DNA from: Shimia sp. SK013
GTDB lineage: Bacteria; Pseudomonadota; Alphaproteobacteria; Rhodobacterales; Rhodobacteraceae
Length of the DNA stretch: 64,000 nt
Direction: 5' to 3'
Assembly (NCBI RefSeq): GCF_001292625.1
Contig: NZ_LAJH01000012.1
Location: forward strand, 186,001 to 250,000
A program made the translations under genes and the position numbers. This document shows positions 39,246-47,717 of this stretch, piece after piece (position 1 is the stretch's first letter; each line of letters begins with the position of its first letter). Under the pieces are notes generated by a model that was given only the letters and a program-made list of their open reading frames with translations, was not told the origin of the DNA and did not search any database.

Positions 39246-40544
39246 TCAAACGGTTTCAATACGAAGGGCAACGGGATCAGATGCCACGACACCCGAAACA
39301 CGCATGGCTTCGATGGCCTGATCCAGAGCGCTGCGTTGTGTCTTGTGGGTGACGATCAGAACCGGCGCATGGGCATCATCGTGACGTGTCTGACGCATGC
39401 GATCGATGCTGATGCCGTTGTCGCCAAGCGCCGTAGCGATTTTGGCCATCGCGCCGGGTTTGTCCTCAAGCGCAAGGCGCAGATAATAGGGCGCGGGCGA
39501 GTTTGACTGTGCACTTTTGGCGACGACAAGATCGTTTGCAGGCACGCCAAAGGTCGACAGGCGGAAGCCACGCGCGATGTCGCAGACGTCACCCATTACT
39601 GCACTGGCCGTAGGACCTTCGCCGGCACCGGGGCCGCGCAGCACAACTTGCTCAACCGCGTCGCCTTCGATCACAACCATGTTGGTCCCGCCCTGAAGTT
39701 GGCCCAGTGGGCTGTCTGCTGGCACCAGACATGGCGACATGCGTTGCTCTAGGCCGCGACCGGTCATCTGGGTCACACCCAGAAGTTTAATTTTGTAGCC
39801 CAGTTCCGCGGCCTGATTGATGTCTTCAATCGAAATACGCTGAATACCTTCAAGCGCGACACCGTCAAAATCCACGCGGGTGCCAAAGGCGATCGCGGAC
39901 AGCAGGGACAGCTTGTGGCCGGCGTCGATGCCGCCAACGTCAAGATTTGGATCAGCTTCCAGATAGCCAAGCGCGTCGGCTTCGGCAAAAACTTCGTCAT
40001 AGGGCAGACCCGCGTCCTGCATTCGGGTCAGGATGTAGTTGCAGGTGCCGTTCATCACGCCCATCACGCGGCTGATTTCATTGCCGGCAAGCCCTTCGGT
40101 CAGGGACTTGATCACCGGAATACCACCGGCGACCGCCGCTTCGAACCGGATCACGGCGTTTTTCGCCTCGGCAGCTTCCGCGAGCGCCTGACCATGGTGG
40201 GCCAAAAGCGCCTTGTTGGCGGTGACCACGTCTTTGCCAAGCGCGATAGCGGCCTCAATGGCGTCCTTGGCAGGGCCATCATCGCCCCCCATCAGTTCGA
40301 CAAAGACATCGACGTCGTCGCGTTTGGCCAATGCAACAGGATCGTCTTCCCAGGCATAGCCGGTCAGCGCGACGCCGCGATCCTTGTCGCGGGAGCGCGC
40401 AGAAACTGCGGAGATCACAATCGGACGACCGGTGCGGCGGGCCAGCAGGTCGGCCTTTTGGCGGACGATTTTAACAACGCCGACACCGACGGTGCCAAGC
40501 CCGGCGATGCCAAGACGCAATGGCGGGCGCGGGGAAGTGGTCAT
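39246..40544 (-). CDS. hom: Homoserine dehydrogenase
   Basis: This enzyme reduces aspartate semialdehyde to homoserine in threonine and methionine synthesis. The 432-residue protein has an N-terminal NAD(P) fold (LRLGIAGLGTVGVGVV), DVVTANKALLAHHGQALAEAA, the substrate region AAVAGGIPVIKSLTEGLAGN and MNGTCNYILTRM, and DPNLDVGGIDAGHKLSLLSAIAFG. A C-terminal ACT domain (YYLRLALEDKPGAMAKIATALGD, about residues 350-430) suggests feedback control by threonine. ATG 40544 has CAAGGAGACTTCGCCG upstream; the frame is open further to 40613 without conservation. Confidence 0.96.
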   Translation of the reverse strand: MTTSPRPPLRLGIAGLGTVGVGVVKIVRQKADLLARRTGRPIVISAVSARSRDKDRGVALTGYAWEDDPVALAKRDDVDVFVELMGGDDGPAKDAIEAAIALGKDVVTANKALLAHHGQALAEAAEAKNAVIRFEAAVAGGIPVIKSLTEGLAGNEISRVMGVMNGTCNYILTRMQDAGLPYDEVFAEADALGYLEADPNLDVGGIDAGHKLSLLSAIAFGTRVDFDGVALEGIQRISIEDINQAAELGYKIKLLGVTQMTGRGLEQRMSPCLVPADSPLGQLQGGTNMVVIEGDAVEQVVLRGPGAGEGPTASAVMGDVCDIARGFRLSTFGVPANDLVVAKSAQSNSPAPYYLRLALEDKPGAMAKIATALGDNGISIDRMRQTRHDDAHAPVLIVTHKTQRSALDQAIEAMRVSGVVASDPVALRIETV

Positions 40545-40627
40545 CGGCGAAGTCTCCTTGCAAATCTGGTTTGGTGGTGCTTGCCGTTTAGCTTGTTCAG
40601 CGGGACGGTGCAACGCGCTGAGCGGAT

Positions 40628-40873
40628 CTATTCCAGTAAGTTCTGCGCCCGCCTGCGCAGGCGCCGTTCACGGGCGTCAAGTGCGTCGTCGCTCCCGGAA
40701 TGCAGGCGCGGGGTTTCCGCCACCAGAGCCTCGGTGTTTGGCAAGATCAACGGATAAGGCGCCTTGGCAATGTCGTCATCCACTTCGCCAACCACATCTG
40801 GAAACTGTCCACACCCAAGCAAGGCTGTGCAGGTCAGTGTCATCAGAATAGGGCGGGTAAGAAGGCGGGGCAT
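40628..40873 (-). CDS. Small predicted lipoprotein
   Basis: This 81-residue protein starts MPRLLTRPILMTLTCTALLGCG. The hydrophobic stretch ends in a lipobox (ALLGC), so it is probably lipid-anchored after cleavage before the cysteine. The mature part (GQFPDVVGEVDDDIAKAPYP) is short, with a charged C-terminus rich in arginine (ARERRLRRRAQNLLE). I do not recognise a domain. It lies upstream of hom on the same strand with an 83-base gap. Confidence 0.65.
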   Translation of the reverse strand: MPRLLTRPILMTLTCTALLGCGQFPDVVGEVDDDIAKAPYPLILPNTEALVAETPRLHSGSDDALDARERRLRRRAQNLLE

Positions 40874-41002
40874 GCGGGCCTGCGGTGATTTGGATTTTGT
40901 CACACTATGGCGCATGCCTTGGGGCGCGACAATAGATGGAAACCAGAGGGATGTGGACCAGAAGGGGTTTTAAAAGAACGTCTGTTCAGTTAACTAAAGA
41001 AG

Positions 41003-41590
41003 ATGGCACGTACAACAGGTTCACATTCCGATATTACTGGCCCGCGGGTGCGCGCGGCGGCGCTGGCGCTGTTTGCACAACACGGCTTTGCTGCGGTCTC
41101 GATGCGCCAAATTGCGCGGGACGTGGGCGTGCAGGCCGGGGCGCTTTATAACTATACGCCAGATAAGCAGAGCCTTTTGTTTGATCTGATGAACGCGCAT
41201 ATGGGCGAGCTGTTGGCGTCGCGGGCCGATTTGCCTGGCTCGCAGTCTCCGCTCAAGGCACTTGAGGCTTTTACGCGGTTTCACATCCGGTTTCACTCGG
41301 AGCGGCCTGAGGAAGTTTTCATCGCTTATATGGAGCTTCGCAATCTGAGCGCCGAGAATTTCGAAAAGATCGAGGAGCTGCGCCGTGCTTACGAAGACCA
41401 ACTGGAAGAGATCCTGCGCAGCGGTGTCGCCGAGGGTGTGTTCCAGGTGGCGGATTCCAAGCTGGCGACGATGGCGGTGATTGCCATGTTGACCGGGGTC
41501 AACACATGGTTTCGCGAAGGCGGCCGGTTGTCTCTTACTGAGGTTGAGCAAATTTACTGGGATATGGTGCGAAAATCCGTGGGCGCCTGA
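41003..41590 (+). CDS. TetR/AcrR-family transcriptional regulator
   Basis: This is a 195-residue one-component repressor. The N-terminal helix-turn-helix (RAAALALFAQHGFAAVSMRQIARDVGVQ split across residues 17-45, then GALYNYTPDKQSLLFDLM) is clear. The C-terminal ligand domain (HSERPEEVFIAYMELRNL) resembles the KstR/FadR-type TetR_C_24 group by eye, but the ligand is unknown. It has no obvious partner gene; it is convergent with the ABC permease gene 13 bases away. Confidence 0.85.
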   Translation: MARTTGSHSDITGPRVRAAALALFAQHGFAAVSMRQIARDVGVQAGALYNYTPDKQSLLFDLMNAHMGELLASRADLPGSQSPLKALEAFTRFHIRFHSERPEEVFIAYMELRNLSAENFEKIEELRRAYEDQLEEILRSGVAEGVFQVADSKLATMAVIAMLTGVNTWFREGGRLSLTEVEQIYWDMVRKSVGA

Positions 41591-41603
41591 CCGATCACGC
41601 CCC

Positions 41604-44129
41604 TCAGTCGCGTGCGCGCAAAATGCGTGCGGGGCGTGCGGCGAGGGAAGGAAGAGAAAAAACCAGACCCGCAATCAGATTGGCCAGAAGTCCCGTGCCC
41701 ACCACGACAAGCGCGTTGGGCCAGATCACCTCAAACTCACTTTCCATGACAAATGTCATCACAGCCCAACCGCCGGTGACACCAACCGCTAGCGCCACGA
41801 TTCCGGCCGCAAATCCCAAGAGCGCAGCGCGCAGTGCAAAGCTGCGCAGGATCTGGCTTCGAGTGGCGCCAAGGGTTTTCAGCACCGCGGCCTCATAGGT
41901 ACGGCCTTGCTGGCCAGCGGCTGCCGCGCCGATGATGACCAGAAGGCCAGTTAGTAAAATTGCCGCCGCGCCGTAGGTTGTAGCGTTGGCAAGCTGCGCC
42001 ACAAGGTCGGAGACGCGTCCCACGGCCTCGCGGATATGGATGGCGGTGATGTTGGGAAACGCGCTGGACAGCTCGCGCAGGATTGCGGCCTCAGATTGGG
42101 CTGAAGAATAAACTGTGGCGATGAAGCTGTGTGGCGCCCCTGCAAGCGCGGATGGGTTCATCGCAATGATGAAGCCCATACCGGCGGTTGAGAAGTCCAC
42201 TTCGCGGAAGCTGGTGACAGTGGCGGTGATGTCGCGGCCCAGAACGTTGACGGTCATGGTGTCCCCAAGGGCGACGCCCATTTCCGCGGCTTCTTCGGCG
42301 GCGAAGCTGATTTGTGGCTCGCCCATGTAGTCAGAGGGCCACCACGTGCCGTCGGTGATTTTGGTGTTTTCGGGCACGCCGGCGGAATATGTCACGCCGC
42401 GATCGCCTTCGATCACCCAGTGATCGCCCGCCACCTCGCGCGCGGGCTGGCCATTGATGCGAGTGATGATGCCGCGCAACATGGGCGCGCTTTCGACCTT
42501 TGTGACCTCGGAATTGGCTGCAAGACGCGCGGAGAAATCCGGCATTTGGTCGCGTTGGATGTCGACAAAGAAAAACGATGGCGCCACATCAGGAAGGTCG
42601 CGTGCGATGGCGTTGCGCAGGTTGCCGTCAACTTGACCAACCGTGGCCAGAACCGACAGGCCGAGGCCCAGAGATAGAACCACGGGCGTCGCAGCTTCGC
42701 TGGCGCGGCCGATTGCAGCAAGCGCCCAAGCCAACGCAGGTTGGGTGCGCAAACGAGGTGCGAGCGTGCGCACAAGGGCGCGTAACCCCAGGGCTGCGAG
42801 GCTGAGAAAGACCATCGCGACCACCACGCCAGCCGCGAACCACAGAGTAAGCCGCGTTGATCCCGACAGCAGTGAGGCGGCGAGAAGCAAAGCTGCAAAA
42901 AGCGCGCCCACTGCGATCAGATATCGAGGCGCGGGAAGAGAGGCACGGGCCGCCATGGCGTCGCGGAAAAGTTGGGTAGGCCGCACGTCTTCGAGGCGGG
43001 CAAGCGGCCACAGGGTGAAGATTGCTGCGGTGAGCGCCCCGTAAAGTGCAGCCTCCGCTAGGGGCAGGGGATAAAGCGTGAATTCAGCGGGGAACGGCAG
43101 GACCGAGAGAATAAACGGCGCCAGCAGGATCGGGGCAAGTGCGCCAATCAAAAGTCCGAAAGCGATGCCAACGACTGCGACCATGCCGATTTGCAAAAAG
43201 TAGGTTGCAAAGATCACTTGGCGCGTGGCCCCAAGGCTGCGCAGCGTGGCGATGGTTTCCGTTTTGCGGGCGAGAAAGGCGCGGATTGCCGTGGACACAC
43301 CGACGCCGCCAACGGCCAGCCCAGCCAATCCGACAAGGATCAGGAAAGCGCCGAAGCGGTCGACAAACTGGCTGAGGCCCGGCGCGCCGTTGCGGCTGTC
43401 ACGCCAGCGCAGGCCGGTGCTCTCGAACTTTTCCGTGGCATCCGCGCTGAGGGTTGCGAGGTCGGTTGTTGACGGCAAAACAAGACGATAGCGACTTTCA
43501 AAAAGCGTGCCTGGTGCGAGAAGACCGGAGGTGCCGAGCCCGTCAATGGTCACAATCGTCCGAGGCGCGAGACCAAAGCCGCCGGAGCTGTCAGGTTCGC
43601 GCATCAAGCGGGCGGTCAGCACAAATTCTTGTGCGCCAAGTTTGAATGTGTCGCCGAGCGTCAGGCCGAGCCGATCCACCAGCAATCCTTGGACCACGGC
43701 CCCTGGCAGACCGTTTTTGCCGGCGAGCGCGTCTGCGAGGGGGATGTCCGGTTGCAAAGCGACGGAGCCAATCAAAGGATAAGCATTGTCGACGGCTTTG
43801 ACCTGAGTGAGGGCGCGCTCGGCGTCGTCGCCACGCGGCACCACGGCCATAGATCGAAAATCGATGATCTCTGAGCTGTCTTGCGCATTGTCGCCCATCC
43901 ACGCCAGTTCGACGTCGGTGGCGCGTCGGTAGGTGAAGCTCATCTCTGCATCGCCGCCAAGAAGCGCAGCGCCCTCGTTGGCAAGACCAGTTTCGATGGC
44001 CGCGCGCACCGAGCCGATGGCGGCAATGGTGGCCACGCCAAGCGCGAGACATGCCAAAAACACGGTGAAACCACGCAGACCGCCCCGGATTTCGCGGCGG
44101 GCTAGGCGGGCAGCGGTGGTAAGGCTCAT
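41604..44129 (-). CDS. ABC transporter permease, FtsX/YbbP family
   Basis: This is an 841-residue membrane protein with the FtsX-like double layout: an N-terminal helix (GFTVFLACLALGVATIAAIG), a large periplasmic domain, a first three-helix FtsX block (about residues 250-390), a second periplasmic domain, and a final FtsX block (AAGQQGRTYEAAVLKTLGATRSQILR onward). With the neighbouring ATPase and esterase it matches the YbbA-YbbP-TesA arrangement of proteobacteria. It probably works on lipids, lipoproteins or cell-envelope substrates rather than as a classic importer. It overlaps the ATPase stop by ATGA. Confidence 0.88.
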   Translation of the reverse strand: MSLTTAARLARREIRGGLRGFTVFLACLALGVATIAAIGSVRAAIETGLANEGAALLGGDAEMSFTYRRATDVELAWMGDNAQDSSEIIDFRSMAVVPRGDDAERALTQVKAVDNAYPLIGSVALQPDIPLADALAGKNGLPGAVVQGLLVDRLGLTLGDTFKLGAQEFVLTARLMREPDSSGGFGLAPRTIVTIDGLGTSGLLAPGTLFESRYRLVLPSTTDLATLSADATEKFESTGLRWRDSRNGAPGLSQFVDRFGAFLILVGLAGLAVGGVGVSTAIRAFLARKTETIATLRSLGATRQVIFATYFLQIGMVAVVGIAFGLLIGALAPILLAPFILSVLPFPAEFTLYPLPLAEAALYGALTAAIFTLWPLARLEDVRPTQLFRDAMAARASLPAPRYLIAVGALFAALLLAASLLSGSTRLTLWFAAGVVVAMVFLSLAALGLRALVRTLAPRLRTQPALAWALAAIGRASEAATPVVLSLGLGLSVLATVGQVDGNLRNAIARDLPDVAPSFFFVDIQRDQMPDFSARLAANSEVTKVESAPMLRGIITRINGQPAREVAGDHWVIEGDRGVTYSAGVPENTKITDGTWWPSDYMGEPQISFAAEEAAEMGVALGDTMTVNVLGRDITATVTSFREVDFSTAGMGFIIAMNPSALAGAPHSFIATVYSSAQSEAAILRELSSAFPNITAIHIREAVGRVSDLVAQLANATTYGAAAILLTGLLVIIGAAAAGQQGRTYEAAVLKTLGATRSQILRSFALRAALLGFAAGIVALAVGVTGGWAVMTFVMESEFEVIWPNALVVVGTGLLANLIAGLVFSLPSLAARPARILRARD

Positions 44130-44812
44130 TGAGCGGCCTCGGCCTGAGGCGCGATCACGCCGTCACGCAAGCGCACTGTGCGGGCGCAGCGGTTAGCGAG
44201 ATCGTTGGAGTGGGTCACCAGAACCAAGGTGGTTCCGCGTTTTTCGTGCAGGTCAAACAACAGGTCCATTATGACCTCTCCGGTGGCCTGATCGAGGTTG
44301 CCTGTGGGTTCGTCTGCCAACAGGATCTGCGGCGACGGTGCGCAAGCGCGCGCCAGCGCAACGCGCTGTTGTTCGCCGCCAGAAAGTTGACTGGGGTAGT
44401 GATCGGCGCGATGCGACAGGCCTACGGCATCCAGTTCAACCCGGGCGCGCGCCATCGCGTCTTTGCGACCGGCGAGTTCCAGTGGGGTCGCCACGTTTTC
44501 CAGCGCTGTCATTGTCGGGATCAGGTGAAAGTTCTGAAAGACGACACCCATGTGCTCTCGTCGGAATTTTGCCAAGGCATCTTCGGACATTTGCGACAGG
44601 TTTTGATCAAGGGCAGTGATTTTGCCTGACGTTGCGCGTTCCAGCCCGCCCATCAACATCAAGAGCGAGGATTTCCCCGAACCCGACGGGCCAACCAGTG
44701 CCAAAGTCTCGCCTTTGTGAACGTCTAGTGTGATCCCGTTGAGGATTTCCACCCGTCCGGCATTGCTATCGAGCGCCAAAGTGGCATCTTTGAGGGTAAG
44801 AACGGATGTCAT
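44126..44812 (-). CDS. ABC transporter ATP-binding protein, LolD/YbbA type
   Basis: This is a 228-residue ATPase with Walker A LVGPSGSGKSSLL (about residues 38-50), Q-loop GVVFQNFHLIPTMTALENV, signature LSGGEQQRVALARA, Walker B ILLADEPTGNLD and H-loop TLVLVTHSNDLA. It belongs to the MacB/LolD/YbbA group, which pairs with FtsX-type permeases such as the next gene. It is divergent from the TesA-like esterase with only 15 bases between starts, so the promoters must lie inside the genes. Confidence 0.92.
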   Translation of the reverse strand: MTSVLTLKDATLALDSNAGRVEILNGITLDVHKGETLALVGPSGSGKSSLLMLMGGLERATSGKITALDQNLSQMSEDALAKFRREHMGVVFQNFHLIPTMTALENVATPLELAGRKDAMARARVELDAVGLSHRADHYPSQLSGGEQQRVALARACAPSPQILLADEPTGNLDQATGEVIMDLLFDLHEKRGTTLVLVTHSNDLANRCARTVRLRDGVIAPQAEAAQ

Positions 44813-44827
44813 TATGGGGGCTGCCTG

Positions 44828-45499
44828 TTGAAAAATCTTTCATCTCTATATGGGCTTGTCGGGGGCCGGAACAAGGCATTGGCAATAGGCATTTTGATGA
44901 GCTTGGGCAGCGCGCCCGTGTTAGCGGAGCCTGTAGTGATCGCCGCATTGGGCGACAGCCTCACCCATGGATACGGTTTGCCACAGGGCGATGGGTTTGT
45001 GCCGCAGCTGTCGGCGTGGCTGAAGGAAGCGGGTGTTGAGGTTGAGCTGCAGAACGCCGGAGTGTCGGGTGACACAACGCAAGGCGGGTTGGCGCGGGTT
45101 GACTGGACGTTGGGGCCGGATGTGGATGCGATGATCGTGGCACTTGGCGGAAACGATGTGCTGCGCGGGATTGATCCAGCGCTGAGCAAGGCCAACCTTG
45201 CAGGCATTCTTGAGGCGGCAGCGATCGCAGATGTGGATGTATTGTTGGTTGGTATGACCGCCCCAAACAATTTTGGCGTCGAGTATAAGGCCGCGTTTGA
45301 CAGTATGTATGGAACGCTTGCCGCTGAGTTCGACGTCGCGCTCGCGCCGGATTTCTTTGCAGGGCTGCGGGATGTGCCAACAAACCAGTTGGCAACGGTT
45401 ATGCAGCCGGATGGCATTCATCCCAACAAAGACGGCGTGGTGAGGATTGTAGAAGTCTTGGGACCATATGTGCAGATCTTGGCGGCAAAGATCGAGTAG
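44828..45499 (+). CDS. tesA: Arylesterase / lysophospholipase, SGNH hydrolase (TesA-like)
   Basis: This is an exported GDSL/SGNH esterase-thioesterase of 223 residues. An N-terminal signal sequence (LAIGILMSLGSAPVLA) precedes block I IAALGDSLTHGYGLPQG with the catalytic Ser, block II AGVSGDTTQGG, block III VALGGNDVLRG and block V MQPDGIHPNKDG with the catalytic Asp and His. I use a TTG start at 44828 with GGGGG upstream; an ATG at 44897 would truncate the signal peptide. It is divergent from the YbbA-like ATPase. Confidence 0.9.
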   Translation: MKNLSSLYGLVGGRNKALAIGILMSLGSAPVLAEPVVIAALGDSLTHGYGLPQGDGFVPQLSAWLKEAGVEVELQNAGVSGDTTQGGLARVDWTLGPDVDAMIVALGGNDVLRGIDPALSKANLAGILEAAAIADVDVLLVGMTAPNNFGVEYKAAFDSMYGTLAAEFDVALAPDFFAGLRDVPTNQLATVMQPDGIHPNKDGVVRIVEVLGPYVQILAAKIE

Positions 45500-45544
45500 G
45501 CTCGACATGGCGTGCGGCGGTGTGGTGTGCTGTGGTGCGCGTGT

Positions 45545-45563
45545 CTTGGCGCAAATCGCCAAG
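45545..45563 (+). terminator. Possible hairpin after the TesA-like gene
   Basis: Perfect arms CTTGGCG and CGCCAAG flank a five-base loop 45 bases after the stop. There is no T-run, so if it ends transcription it is not a canonical intrinsic terminator. Confidence 0.35.
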
Positions 45564-45680
45564 GTGACATCTGCACCAAACTAAAATGTCGGACCGCTGA
45601 TGGTGCCCGGTCTGAGTGGGCTTCTGGCGGTTCAAGAGGCCGCCGATGTGGATTGGGTCGCGTCTTAGGTGGCAACACAC

Positions 45681-45707
45681 AAAAAAGGCGACCCAAAGGC
45701 CGCCTTT
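45681..45707 (-). terminator. Intrinsic terminator of the cold-shock gene
   Basis: On the minus strand AAAGGCG pairs with CGCCTTT around a ten-base loop, followed directly by a T-run (the A-run 45681-45686). It lies about 24 bases after the stop. Confidence 0.85.
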
Positions 45708-45730
45708 CAAAACAACGTAAATTTTGGTTT

Positions 45731-45937
45731 TTACATCAGGGACAGATCGGTCGCGTTCTGACGGCCATCCCGGCCTTCTTGCAACTCGAAGCTGACTTTC
45801 TGGTTGTCCGCGAGGCCGGTCAGGCCGGAACGTTCTACTGCTGAAATATGCACGAACACATCGTTGCCGCCATCATCAGGCGCAATGAAGCCGTAGCCTT
45901 TGGTGGTGTTGAACCATTTGACGGTGCCAGTCGCCAT
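45731..45937 (-). CDS. csp: Cold-shock protein (CspA family)
   Basis: This is a 68-residue single cold-shock domain that binds single-stranded RNA and DNA. RNP1 is present as KGYGFIAPDD and RNP2 as DVFVHIS, with the N-terminal ATGTVKWFNTTKG. AAGGAGAACGACG lies before the ATG. A long untranslated leader is likely, as for other csp genes, because there is no coding sequence on this strand for over 400 bases upstream. Confidence 0.95.
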   Translation of the reverse strand: MATGTVKWFNTTKGYGFIAPDDGGNDVFVHISAVERSGLTGLADNQKVSFELQEGRDGRQNATDLSLM

Positions 45938-46380
45938 CGTCGTTCTCCTTAAATTGGGCTGTCCGCAGCATGCGACAACTCGGCGTGTATCTTGATCGAG
46001 AGACTGAGCCGTTTAGGAGCAGATGGTCGATAATAGAAACTTCGCAGGGACCATCAGACCAGAGGATTTGAATAAAGCAAGAGTCTTTGTGACGTGGGGG
46101 CAGTTTACAGGCCAAAAAACTACAGATTTTATGGTTTTGTCATGCGATTTCAGTGGCCCAGCAGTCTTCGACTTGTTTTGAAGCTGCTAGAAACAGCAGG
46201 ATTGTTGCGAATTTTCGGCGTGTTTTCGAGTTGCACATTGAATTTGCAAGCTCATGGGAAGGTGCTGTTTTTTCCGCCATTGCAAATGTTTTGACCGTGC
46301 GGTCAAAATTTTTATTGATTGGTCAAAAGACCTGTGTCAGCTTGAGGTCAATAGCCAAACAGGGTGTACGGGGAGGTATC
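45938..46380. other. 443-base intergenic region between csp and preT
   Basis: This divergent spacer should hold the csp promoter and 5' leader on its left and the preT promoter on its right. The only clear element is a RutR-type palindrome at 46291-46306. Short open frames here have no ribosome sites or motifs and I do not call them. Confidence 0.6.
46291..46306. promoter_or_regulatory. RutR-type operator upstream of preT
   Basis: TTGACCGTGCGGTCAA is a palindrome with perfect six-base arms and a four-base centre. It agrees with the RutR recognition sequence described in Escherichia coli (TTGACCA-N2-TGGTCAA) in its outer arms. It ends 74 bases before the preT start. A half-site GGTCAA recurs at 46321-46326. 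RutR releases DNA on binding uracil or thymine, which would induce the pathway. Confidence 0.75.
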
Positions 46381-47703
46381 ATGTCCAACACACCGTTCAG
46401 CGAAGGTATCCAGTCGGGTCGTTTAAAGCCTGCGGAACTTGCCGAGAACTTTGGGGATTTGCATCCCCGTCTTGACGATCATGAAGCGCTTGTCGCGGCG
46501 GATCGTTGTTATTTTTGCCATGACGCGCCGTGTATGACGGCCTGTCCAACGGACATCGATATTCCGTTGTTCATCCGACAGATTTCAACAGGAACACCGG
46601 AAGCTGCGGCCAAGACGATTTTCAGCCAGAACATTCTGGGTGGCATGTGCGCGCGGGTCTGCCCAACGGAAACTCTTTGCGAAGAGGTCTGTGTGCGTGA
46701 GGTCGCCGAGGGCAAGCCGGTTGAGATTGGCCGGTTGCAGAGGTTTGCGACTGATGTGTTGGTAGACACGGGGGAGCACCCGTTTGAACGCGCTGAGGCG
46801 ACTGGTAAAAAGATTGCCGTGGTCGGCGCGGGTCCTGCTGGTTTGTCAGCGGCGCACCGGTTGGCGGGATACGGTCATGACGTGACCGTGTATGACGCGC
46901 GGGCAAAGGCTGGTGGCCTGAACGAATTTGGCATCGCGGCTTATAAATCGGTCGACAGCTTTGCGGAGCGTGAGGTCGACTGGCTGCTCAAGATCGGCGG
47001 TATTACTGTTGAAACGGGCAAGGCGCTTGGCGACGGGCTGTCGCTTGATGCGTTGCAAGCTGAAAACGATGCGGTGTTTCTTGGCATTGGCCTTGGCGGT
47101 GTAAACGCGCTGGGCGTGGACGGCGAAGACAAAGACGGCGTTGATGATGCAGTCGATTTCATCGCGGACTTGCGTCAGGCCAAAGAGCTTGGAACGTTGC
47201 CGATTGGGCGCGATGTGGTCGTGATCGGCGGCGGTATGACCGCTGTGGATGCGGCGGTGCAGGCCAAGCTTCTGGGCGCGCTGAATGTCTCGCTGGTCTA
47301 TCGCCGTGGCAAAGACCGGATGAATGCGTCGGAATTCGAACAGGATTTGGCAGCTTCCAGTGGCGTGCGGATCATCACCAATGCGTCGCCCAAAGCGGTG
47401 ATCGGCAATGGCGCGGTGCGCGAGATCGAGTTTGAATACACAGACGACGATTTGAAACCCACGGGCCAAACCGTGCGTTTGCCTGCGGATCAGGTGTTCA
47501 AGGCAATTGGCCAAACGCTGGAAGGCGATGGTTTGCCAGATCTGGAGCGTGGAAAGATCGCTGTGGACGGAACAGGACGTACGTCAGTTGAGGGCATCTG
47601 GGCCGGGGGCGATTGCGCCACGGGTGGCGATGACTTGACTGTGACAGCTGTTGCCGAGGGCCGCGATGCGGCCGAAGACATCAACGCCCACTTGTCGGCG
47701 TAG
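46381..47703 (+). CDS. preT: NAD-dependent dihydropyrimidine dehydrogenase subunit PreT
   Basis: PreT is the electron-input subunit of the enzyme that reduces uracil and thymine to dihydropyrimidines. The 440-residue protein has an N-terminal iron-sulphur helical domain (RCYFCHDAPCMTACPTDIDIP and GGMCARVCPTETLCEEVCVRE, about residues 40-105). The FAD/NAD(H) part follows: IAVVGAGPAGLSAAHRLA near 143, VVVIGGGMTAVDAAVQAK near 280, and DCATGGDDLTVTAVAEGRDAA. ATG 46381 follows GGGGAGGTATC; the open frame upstream contains the operator and is rejected. It is 14 bases from preA. Confidence 0.94.
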   Translation: MSNTPFSEGIQSGRLKPAELAENFGDLHPRLDDHEALVAADRCYFCHDAPCMTACPTDIDIPLFIRQISTGTPEAAAKTIFSQNILGGMCARVCPTETLCEEVCVREVAEGKPVEIGRLQRFATDVLVDTGEHPFERAEATGKKIAVVGAGPAGLSAAHRLAGYGHDVTVYDARAKAGGLNEFGIAAYKSVDSFAEREVDWLLKIGGITVETGKALGDGLSLDALQAENDAVFLGIGLGGVNALGVDGEDKDGVDDAVDFIADLRQAKELGTLPIGRDVVVIGGGMTAVDAAVQAKLLGALNVSLVYRRGKDRMNASEFEQDLAASSGVRIITNASPKAVIGNGAVREIEFEYTDDDLKPTGQTVRLPADQVFKAIGQTLEGDGLPDLERGKIAVDGTGRTSVEGIWAGGDCATGGDDLTVTAVAEGRDAAEDINAHLSA

Positions 47704-47717
47704 GAGGAGATAAGCAA